From Neoarius graeffei (taxonomy: Eukaryota > Chordata > Actinopteri > Siluriformes > Ariidae): a stretch of 64,000 bases of DNA. The translations under genes and the position numbers were made by a program. Each line of letters begins with the position of its first letter. The stretch's first letter is position 1. The DNA is taken from contig NC_083569.1 in assembly GCF_027579695.1 (NCBI RefSeq), positions 76,495,149 through 76,559,148 on the forward strand, read 5' to 3'. This document shows, in pieces, positions 55,673-64,000 of this stretch. Below the pieces are notes generated by a model. It was not told the origin of the DNA and ran no database searches. It saw nothing but the letters and a program-made list of their open reading frames with translations.

Positions 55673-57173
55673 TGGTGTTTGAGGTAAAGGAGTAGATCTG
55701 GAGGGTCCTCAGACATAGAGTGTTTTGGTAAACTGGGATGTATGGATGCTGTCAGTCCCCACTCGCTTGCTCACTCGAGTTTGTTGACGGTGTAGTGGCT
55801 GGCTGCTTTATGTCCCGGGGCTCCCTCATGCCTGTGTTACCTTCTGGCTCTCTCCTTTTAGTTATGCTGTCATAGTTAGTTGCCGGAGTCCCTGCTTGTA
55901 CTCGGTGCAATATGTATACTGCTCCTACTTATTCAGGTGACATTGGGCATACCTAACAACCTGTGTTTTCTTTCCCTCCCCCCCCCACCCCAAATCTGTC
56001 CCTCTGAGTTACATGGAGTCAACAGGAAATCTTTTGGTGGAGAGGGTGGAGACCTCGACTGGCTATCGTAGCCTGCAGGGAATCGGCTGTCAGACATTCT
56101 GTCGCATGTCCCAGACCTGGTGAAATGTAACTGAATTGTCTTGGCCAGCCCTAAGGGTCCCATCTGCATCTCATCATTGCTGAGGAGTGTGCTCCCATCA
56201 CCCAATCAAGCATCCAGCCAGAGCAGGTCATGATATTTTTTTACCATATTAACATGCCATTGTTGTGTGTTATGCCTGATGTAAAGACTCTCGTCTCTGC
56301 GAGCCTACCACACAGATTTAATACTTGTCATTTTTAGGGCATACCTAACAACCTGTGTTTTCTTTCTCTCTCCCCCCCCCCCCCAATCTGTCCCTCTGAG
56401 TTACATGTTGATCCTGGGATTGAGATGCTGGCCTCTTCTGCCCCTCGGACCTGCTTGATCCATCCTGGTGCCCTGTGTCTGGTCGGAGTTTTATCGCACC
56501 GCTCCTGTGAAGGACGGCCCCATGAGGACAGTTGAGGGTTATACCTGTTAAAACTGTTAATATTATAGTCAGGCTGTCTGTTGTTGCCCAAATGAGGATG
56601 GGTTCCCTTTTGAGTCTGGTTCCTCTCGAGGTTTCTTCCTCATGTCATCTGAGGGAGTTTTTCCTTGCCACCATCGCCACAGGCTTGCTCATTGGGGATA
56701 GATTAGGGATAAAATTAGCTCATGTTTTAAGTTGTTCAAATTCTGTAAAGCTGCTTTGCGACAATGTTTATTGTTAAAAGCGCTATACAAATAAACTTGA
56801 TTTGATTTGATTTGATTTGAATACAATAAAAAAACAAGTGCAGGAGGAGGGAAAAAGCGTTTATCGCTTATACTAGGCCCTCCTCCCCATACTTATTTAA
56901 AATTGATTATAGTCTTAATTACCAATAATCATGACTATAAATGAAATAATACAAGTAATATAATACATAGAGAGTGATAACAATACAATAAGGATAATTA
57001 AGTACTTAATGATATAAATCAAAATAAGAACTGATCATATGAGCCTATTACAAGGGACTATGATGGCTTATGAGATGGCTTTTCAGGGCACTTTTAAACA
57101 TCAGAAAAGAGGAAATTGTTCGTATATTTGTCTGAAGCCTGTTCCATATTGTGACACATTTATATTTTACACA

Positions 57174-58888
57174 TCATTTTGCTAATGATGTGTAGAAGAG
57201 AGGAATATGGAGCTGATTCCTTTGTCGGGTACAATAATTATGTACAAGTGAAAAAGGATTTAAGACATTGTCAAATATATTGGGGAGATTGTTTGGCAAG
57301 ATGTTAAATGTGAAGATACTAATTTGTAATGTATTGATATCATGGATATTTAGTATTTTTAATTTTTGAAACAAGGGAGCTGAGTGTGATCGAAAGTCAG
57401 AAGCAGTTGCTATTCTTACGAATTTCTTTTGGAGGGTTATAAGAGGGTGTAGAGTTGCACGGTAGGCGCATCCCCAAACAATGTTACAGTACGTCAAGTA
57501 TGGGTAAATGAGGCTGTTGTATATAGTTATAAGAGTCTTTTGAGGGATAACGTATTTGATTTTCCCAATAACACCAATTGTTTTAGCAACTCTTTTACTT
57601 ATGACAGAGACATGGGCTTTCCAATTTAATTTGTCATCTATTACTACCCCAAAAAATTTAGTCTGTCTCTCTTGTGTAATAGAAACATTCTTTAAGAATA
57701 TTTTGGCCTTATTAATATCATAACTTTTATTTCTACTACAGAAAATAAGGAAATTTGTCTTTTTAGTATTTATTGATAATTTATTTGTTTCAAACCATGT
57801 AGCTACTTTACTCAATTCTTGATTAGCCAGTTGTATCAGAGAATCAAAGTTTTTGTGAGAAAGGAATATGTTGGTGTCATTGGCAAACAGTATAAAATAC
57901 AGTATTGAGGAGGCTTCTGCTAGATCATTGATGTAGATCAAGAATAGTAAAGGACCCAAAATTGACCCCTGTGGTACTCCACATTGAATTTCTTTGTAGG
58001 TAGATTTGATTCCGTTCAGAGTCACATATTGTTTTCTATTATTCAGGTAATTTCGAAACCAATTTAATGCAATGCCAGTAACACCGTAAGCAGCTAATTT
58101 CCGGAGGAGTATGGTATGGTTTACTGTATCAAAAGCTTTTGATAAATCTAAAAATATTCCTATTGTATATTCATTTTTGTCAATGGCTGTAGATATTCTG
58201 TCTACTAGTTGTATTAGGGCAAGAGAAGTGGATACACCCTTGCGGAAACTGTATTGGTGTTTGTATAGGATATTATTAGTGTTGAGATATTTAATCAGTC
58301 GATTATAGACAAGCTTTTTGTACAGTTTTGACATACTGGGCAAGACCGAGATTGGTCGGTAGTTGTTAAATGATGTTGGGTCTCCACCTTTGAAGATAGG
58401 GATTACTTTAGCAGTTTTTGTCCCAGTGGGAACCTCTCCACTTTGTAAAGACAGTGTAAGAATATGGGTGAGAGGAATGAGGATGTGGGGAAGGGCCATC
58501 TTTAGGGCTTTAGATTTAATTTCATCATATCCAGCGGCAGAGTCTTTAAATTTAAAACTATATCCTCTACTTCTGTTTTCGAAGGTGGTTCAAAAAGTGA
58601 CAGGGAACAATTTCTAGGGGCCTTAACATAGCTTATGGGATCTTTTTGCATTCTTGAAATTTTATTTGCTAGATTAGTACCAATATCAACAAAGAATTTG
58701 TTAAACTCGTTACACATTTCAACATTGTCATTGATGATTATACCTCCGATTTTAATTTCTTGTGGGCCTGCATTTGTCGTTTTTTTACAATTTAGTACTT
58801 CATTAATAACTCCCCATGTTTGCTTTATATCAAGACTTGCTTCCGTAAACCTCTTGTGAAAATATTCCTTCTTTGCAGTTCTCAACAT
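57174..58888 (-). pseudogene. LINE ORF2 reverse transcriptase domain
   Basis: The segment 58888-58502 (RTAKKEYFHKRF, INEVLNCKK) shifts frame near 58545 into a 441-residue open frame: KVIPIFKGGDPTSFNNYRPI, FRKGVSTSLAL, GIFLDLSKAFDTVNH, CGVPQGSILGPLLFLIYIND, FILFANDTNIFL and FFGVVIDDKLNW. The catalytic motif reads FANDT in place of FADDT. Otherwise RT blocks are intact and the C-terminus is complete to the stop at 57174. Confidence 0.88.
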
Positions 58889-58915
58889 GTGATTGAGTTT
58901 GTTTCGATATTTTTT

Positions 58916-60162
58916 TTATTGGTGTTGGTTCAAAGGCGTTGGAATTTTTAGGTCTTTTTTATATAGTTGTTGTTTCCTGTTTATTGATTTGAGTAATCCT
59001 TTGCTTAGCCATGTTTTTTTGTAACTTTGGTTGGGGCTTTTAGCCGTCTTAAGAGGAAAGCTTTTATCATATATGATTCCTACAATATTATAGAATAAAT
59101 TAAATGCTGTCTCAGTGTCAGGTTCCTCTAATACTCTGGTCCATGATACGTCAGACAGCAGTTCTTTAAATTTCTCTGTGTTTCTGTTATTAACTTGTTG
59201 GTATGTGTATCTATCCATTGTTATCTTAGGTTCTTCAATCCCGGTTATTATAAATATAGGAAAATGGTTGGAAATATCTGTAACCAGAACACCTACTTTA
59301 TAGTCACTATTAAAGGAATTTGTATAGATTTTATCTATTAGTGTTGCAGATTTGTTGGTTACCCTTGTTGGTCTACATACTAGTGGAACAAACGAAGATG
59401 AAAATAGGTTATTTATATGATCTGCAGTGAGGGAATTAGAACTTTTTATGAGATCTATATTGAAGTCTCCGAATATGTAGCAAGGCTTGTTTTTTCCATT
59501 GACCTTACTCATGCTTTGTGTCAGTTGTTCATCAAAGTCATGAATGCTTGTGTTAGGCGGTCTATAGATACATCCTATAACTACATTTTTATCTTTTTTG
59601 GATGTACTCATCAGTTCAATAAAGATACTCTGAGTGCCCGTTTCATCATTTTGGAAGTCAAGATCATTTTTCTCCACATATTTCAACCCAGTCTTTATAT
59701 ACAATGTAAGTCCCCCTCCCATCCTATCTAGCCTAACACGGTGAATACTACTATAACCCGGTATATCAAAATTTTGGACAGTATCTCCCGTTAACCATGT
59801 TTCTGTCAAACTGAGAACTTAAATTGTAAAGAGTGGAGGTAGTTGTTGAGTTCGTCAATGTGACACGGAAGACTACGAATGTTAATGTGGATCATAGACA
59901 GGGAGTCTCCTTTGCTTGAGTTTGATAATTTCTTGAAAGAATCTTCAGAATGATACTGTGAGATAGTATTAGAAGCACAAAAATGGTTATAAAGTATGTT
60001 GGTGTCTGGATCTAGATCAAAAATGGGTGTCGCATTACAATCATCATTTACATCAAATGGGTTAAAAATGAAAGAATTTATGTTAAGAGGATCAAGTGCC
60101 CTAACTGAGGAATGATCGGAAGTAGTGGTCATGTCTGGTTTACTTAACAGATTGTTGTTCAT
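58916..60162 (-). pseudogene. LINE ORF2 endonuclease domain
   Basis: N-terminal part 60162-59806 ends MIHINIRSLPCHIDELNNYL. A frameshift leads to LTETWLTGDTV (catalytic Glu), CIYRPPNTS, IFGDFNIDLIKS (Asp, Asn) and DISNHFPIF. The last block is SNH where the family has SDH, so one catalytic Asp is Asn. A TAA follows at about 58916. Confidence 0.85.
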
Positions 60163-60202
60163 GTGACGCAGTTTGGGATGGACTCAAAACAGTTCAGGAG
60201 TC

Positions 60203-61066
60203 TCAGATGTTAGGGGTGGAAGCACCAGCTTCTGTCCTGGAGGATCTGAGGTCGGGTCTGCGATGTCCGGTATCCGTTCCTTCCTTGTTGGAATGCCTCT
60301 GGGAAGTACTTCTGGTTGTCAGTCTTGGGGGATGCACGATAAGACGATCGTAGCACAGGTAGGCGACGTTGCCCCTCTCCCTGGCGGCCTTCATTTCTGG
60401 GATGAATTCCTTTCTTTTCTGTCTAACTGCCTCAGAAAAGTCTTTGTTAATGAATATGTGACTGCCCCTAAGGTATTTCGCGCGTTGGAGTATGGCTTCT
60501 TTATCCTTGAACCACAGTAACTTGGCTACAATTGACCGTGTGTGTGCATCAGGCTGGAAGCGTCCATTTCTGTGAGCCCGTTCGATTTTGATCTTCTTTG
60601 GATCTCGCTGCAGTTTGTCTTTCAGGAGGCTTCTTACCTTTTGTTCACACTCTTCCCATGAGTCTTCCTTAACGTCAGTTATGCCATCTATCAAAATGTT
60701 GTTACGCCGTGTCTGGTTTTCCAGATAGTCTGTTTTGTTGTGATTTGAGGTTATGTCAGCTTTCAGTTGCAATATCTTTGATTCGATCTCTTTGATTCTC
60801 TGCTCCTGTTGGTGAGAATTAGTGTGGATGTCTTCAATGTCTTTTTGCGAGTACTGCAGACTGACCTTGATTTCTTGGACTTCGCGTATGAGGTCGTCAA
60901 ATCTTTTGTTGTGGCATTCCAGTGTTGTTTCCATAAAAGATCTGAAATTCTTCTGTTGCAGTTCAAGCATGCTGTTGAAGACTTACTTTTGATTGTCTAG
61001 TAGATCTTTTAGTGTGGACATAGAAACAAGCTCGTCATCTTGGATACCACTTTTCCTCCTAGACAT
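60203..61066 (-). pseudogene. LINE ORF1 (coiled coil and RNA-binding type)
   Basis: ATG at 61066 (MSRRKSGIQDDELVSMSTLK) is in frame with a TAA after 27 codons, then the frame stays open for 255 residues. It has a heptad-rich coiled coil (LIREVQEIKVSLQ to QQEQRIKEIESKILQLKAD), then TRRNNILIDGITD (the RRM-like core of L1-type ORF1 proteins), IKIERAHRNGRF, RSIVAKLLWFKDKEAIL and a basic C-terminus. The layout is that of an RNA-binding chaperone ORF1. A shorter start at Met 60970 avoids the stop. Confidence 0.8.
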
Positions 61067-61139
61067 CTTGGATTGTCAGTGGGAGGGGGGTGCACTGAAA
61101 CAACAAGAAAAATGCGCGGCAGACAACTGGAAGAAGAAA

Positions 61140-61574
61140 ATGGCACAAGGAAACAGCAGAACCTATAAGAACAGAATCTGTAGGATTTCGGGGCGACCTA
61201 CTGGCGGGGGCTCCACTGAGGGAGCCCGCTGCGGTGATTCGGCTTCGCTGATTGCTGGATAATAATGGCTTCACCCTTTGTTGTATCACTATGGAGTCAC
61301 CCTGGAAATGACACTCCTTCAAATTTTGATGTGAGTAAGAGTAGATTTCCCAATTTTTCGATGCTGGACAGTCCTAAAGGATCTCCATTTCCTTCTTTAA
61401 TGCGAAACCATGAAAAACATCAAAACACGCAATAGTCCTGAAAGTCCTGTGTATTCTAAAAGTTGTATCATCAATATTAGTATAAATATGCAGATGATTA
61501 TAGGAAATCGCACACACTGATTGGTCGAGAAATTCAGACGATTTCTTGATAATCATCTCGAGCAATTCAGCAAA
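61140..61574. other. No recognisable gene
   Basis: Short ORFs only. The A-rich and CpG-containing stretch next to the LINE start (61067-61270) may be its 5' UTR or unrelated flank. Confidence 0.3.
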
Positions 61575-61702
61575 ATGTCGGCCAATCGCTTTGTCACTGT
61601 AAGTGAGGAAGAATTACAAACTATGAAAGAAAATGCTGCTCCTAAAAGCACTAAAGATGCTACAAAGTTTGGTCTAAAGCAATTCAAAGATAAGGAGGAA
61701 TT
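61575..61702 (+). CDS. Exon of a Crypton-derived (KIAA1958/ZMYM-like) protein
   Basis: ATG 61575 starts MSANRFVTVSEEELQTMKEN, then AAPKSTKDATKFGLKQFKDK and EEL to a donor ATT|GTGAGT at 61702. R-F-x-x-V/L-x-E-E-L then KSTKxATKxxLKxF is the front of the tyrosine-recombinase-derived proteins related to KIAA1958 and ZMYM (Crypton origin). Only this exon lies here; downstream exons are not seen before the opposite-strand THAP exon. It is likely a fragment of a mobile element or a recent paralogue. Confidence 0.5.
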
Positions 61703-61913
61703 GTGAGTTATTTTATCCATTTCAAAACAAAGTATTTTTTGTGAGTCGGCATAAATAAGTGACAAGTCTGCTCATGAGATTTGGTCTCTGTTATTATTCA
61801 CTGATATTCACTTCACCTTCTGTGAATAAATGTTAAATAAATAAAATAAAGAAAAAGTTATTTAGTCAGAGACTAGTAATCTGTGCAAACCAAAAAAAAT
61901 TAAAAATCTGTGC

Positions 61914-62110
61914 TTAAAGGAGATATGCAGAACCTTTATTTTTAAATACATTTCTGAGTGGATAGTATCTCCATCCTTGACTCTTGTATGCTGCATAAAT
62001 GGGAATAAAAAATTTATTTTTTTGAGATATATTTTGAGATATAGCAAAGTTGCCATTGGAGCTGCCCCACTGAGGCAGCCAGCCCTGAGTGTGTGACGTC
62101 ACAGCGGTAA
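61914..62110 (-). mobile_element. Candidate end of a TTAA-flanked element
   Basis: TTAA at 61914 is followed by AGGAGATATGCAGAACCTTT. The block from there to GTGACGTCACAGCGG (about 62105) looks like a transposon end that I have seen dispersed in fish. No matching inverse end was found on the far side of the THAP exon, so the element's right boundary is unknown. Confidence 0.35.
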
Positions 62111-62931
62111 CTGGGTTTAAGGCCGAGTCTTTTGACAGCTATAGACCAAAGTCATATAAATAAACATTTATGGTGAAAGTAAGAAATGCCGTTACCTACT
62201 TCCTCAACTAAGACTAATTTGACTTCATTGATTGTGGGTTGACTCTCATTAAAACAGGATGGGTGTTATAACTTATACAACATACATGTACATGCATGCA
62301 TTTTCACTGATAAAATGTAAAAGGCTAATTAAATAATCAGATGAACTGAGACAATCACATTCTGAAGCAAATTAAATAATCTTATACCGGTAACTTAAAC
62401 ACACAATACAAGTTACATGTATTAATCTAAATGCAGGTAAACAACGTGTTGTTTTTGTTGTTTTGTATCCAAATGAGAGTTGCATCTTACTCGTCTGTGT
62501 TCTCGCTTCATGAAGGCTGAGCTTGTGGCTGATTGTTTTGAAACAATCTGACTTTCAGTTGTTCATTCAGTTCTCCGTTCATTTGCTTCTCCCATGTAAG
62601 GGCGAGATATTGCTGCTGAGGCAAGCATATCCAGTGGAGAAATCAGATGGCTGGTCTACTCATTCTCTATTTTCTCCATACTGAGTACTTCGCCATTACT
62701 GCTTGGCTCAGGCAATTACTAATACCCTGGACAGAACGGGACATCACCGGTTTTAGCAGCAACTGCGGGTAGGTCACTGCCCGAACGATAATATGTCAAG
62801 TCCTGTTCCATCCCGGGTTTTACCAACAAACCTCGGCTCATGCTCCGGAAGAACTGGTGCAACTGAACTTACTTTCCTTTTTATTTTAAATAAATAAATA
62901 AATATTTTCCTTTTCTTGTAGTATTCTTTAC

Positions 62932-63190
62932 CTTTAATTGTTGGTACTGCACCTTCTTTCAATATGAGCTTATAGTCAACATTCCTCAATAGATCAGAGG
63001 TTTCATACGAGTCTTCAGTAAAATGTGCAAAGCAGAGGAGAGACCACTTCATAGGCGCCCAATGTGCCCATGAACTTCTTGCAGAATGCATCCAAATCTT
63101 TGCAGTTTGAACATTCTTGGGCCATGAATGCAATGTAAATCCACCTTCTGTCGTGTTGCTGCACCCACCAGCAACACATCTACGTGGCAT
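62932..63190 (-). CDS. THAP zinc-finger exon
   Basis: ATG at 63190 starts MPRRCVAGGCSNTTEGGFTL; the C2CH ligands are Cys5, Cys10, Cys53 and His56 (LLCFAHF). KIWMHSARSSW supplies the conserved Trp, and EGAVPTIK the AVPT box. The exon closes at a donor AAAG|GTAAAG (62932/62931). THAP domains bind DNA and occur in P-element, Kolobok and related transposases as well as host proteins. No later exon is seen to the left. The nearby TTAA end suggests a transposon protein. Confidence 0.75.
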
Positions 63191-64000
63191 GGCGATAAAT
63201 TAGCTCAAAATGGAGGATCGGAGTTACAGTCAGCTCTGTGTTTTAGTATAGCGGAAATGGCGATGAGACTGATAGACTTCCTGCTATGACGTTACGGACG
63301 TCAAGGTCATTCACTCAGACCGCTACCTATATGAATCACTTTAATCATAAAAATGACTGTATTAGATTTATTGTTAATGCTTAAAACTATTCCTGTGCCA
63401 TTCTTGAGGTCTCAAGGCATTTATAAACAAAAGTGAGACCATGGTTCTGCGTATATGCTTTAAAATCTTCTTGAAATTCCTGAAAACTTGTTTTCAAGAA
63501 TATGTATGAACCCGAATTAGAGCATTCTGTGTATGTATGCTTAAACTAAACTCAAGCCAAATAAGAACTGAATGAAACATTTTTTTCCAATGAAGTCTGC
63601 CATCTCTTAACTAATGACTAAAAATAAACAGTTCGAGTTTCAAACAAAACATGACATTTAAAGAACACACTCGCTCGACTAGCTAAACCAGTAGCACAAA
63701 CCCTGAGGAATGAATATAGCCCTTACTGTACCTTAAATGATCTTATCATTACTGTCAAGACTCAAACTGCAGTCAGTTTCTCAGTGTGTCCAGCTCATGA
63801 ACCTGCAGCACTTCACACAGGTGAGTGGCTATGTGAGCTACATTTGTGGTTGCTGAATGTAGAAGAATACTTTAGGATTCAAGGTTTAACCTTTCGTTTA
63901 CATGTAGTAATCTATGTAATAACACCGGGGGTGTCTTCTTTGATTTAGACATACCTTCATGGATATTATTTACTGTATAATCACATTGTCTGTTATCACC
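63191..64000. other. No recognisable gene
   Basis: A possible donor ACACAG|GTGAGT lies at 63821. Without a recognisable reading frame it cannot be called an exon. Confidence 0.35.

Larger units (their letters stand above)
51421..56820 (+). mobile_element. L2-type LINE, almost complete, split by an inverted L2 piece
   Basis: Begins with an ORF1 remnant (GRDGIHPTREGAALISCSI at about 51456, like the His block of the esterase domain in L2 ORF1), then endonuclease, RT and a 1.1-kb 3' UTR ending in (TTGAT)n at 56795-56820. The endonuclease is split at 51976 by a 1031-bp insertion. Confidence 0.88.
56821..61080 (-). mobile_element. Nearly full-length LINE with ORF1 and ORF2
   Basis: Minus-strand element from an ORF1 start at 61066 to a 3' UTR ending in an A-rich tail at about 56821, where it meets the L2 tail-to-tail. 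ORF1 and the ORF2 endonuclease and RT are all recognisable. Several lesions inactivate it. Confidence 0.85.

Overview
The window looks like nuclear DNA of a teleost fish, most likely a catfish or related otophysan. Introns are large, microsatellites are frequent (CA, TA, GA, AAGAT), and interspersed repeats dominate: several Tc1/mariner families, hAT elements, TTAA-flanked elements, L2-like and RTE-like LINEs, and at least thirteen copies of one tRNA-derived SINE resembling, from memory, the catfish Mermaid/Merman group. The species call is an inference; no search could be run.

Two host-type genes stand out. On the minus strand (about 13.0 to 7.1 kb) lies a CaM kinase II inhibitor gene (camk2n family): a probable non-coding first exon, an exon carrying the family core KLGQIGRSKR, a 4.5 kb intron, and a last exon with an acidic segment and an unusual tail. 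On the plus strand (22.77 to 24.5 kb) is a compact TATA-driven four-exon gene for a 96-residue secreted peptide that I cannot place in a family. A possible PLAC8/cornifelin-like exon at 28.5 kb is weaker.

Layout: 0-2.5 kb holds an ORF fragment running off the left edge and three LINE fragments; 2.9-6.8 kb is a Tc1 element with a LINE in its inverted repeat and a SINE inside that LINE; 7.1-13.1 kb is camk2n with SINEs and a mariner element in its intron; 13.2-16.4 kb is a broken satellite of about 260 bp; 17.2-19.5 kb is a decayed Tc1/mariner element holding two SINEs; 20.75-21.6 kb is a BED-finger hAT element; 26.3-27.9 kb is a second Tc1 family; 29.28-30.6 kb is a TIR element with a coding exon and a GC-rich minisatellite in the loop of a long inverted repeat; 31.1-32.7 kb is another Tc1; 34.3-35.0 kb is a near-perfect 729-bp palindrome with TTAA flanks; 41.2-42.7 kb is a dispersed repeat holding a hAT MITE; 42.8-45.8 kb is an RTE-like LINE; 48.3-50.1 kb is a LINE 3' end; 50.1-51.2 kb is a third Tc1 family; 51.4-56.8 kb is an L2 split by an inverted piece of its own family; 56.8-61.1 kb is a nearly full-length minus-strand LINE; 61.5-63.2 kb holds a Crypton-type exon and a THAP exon.

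Almost every transposon ORF is broken. The genes do not form a pathway. What the region shows best is layered insertion history, readable from target-site duplications (TSDs) and restored reading frames.
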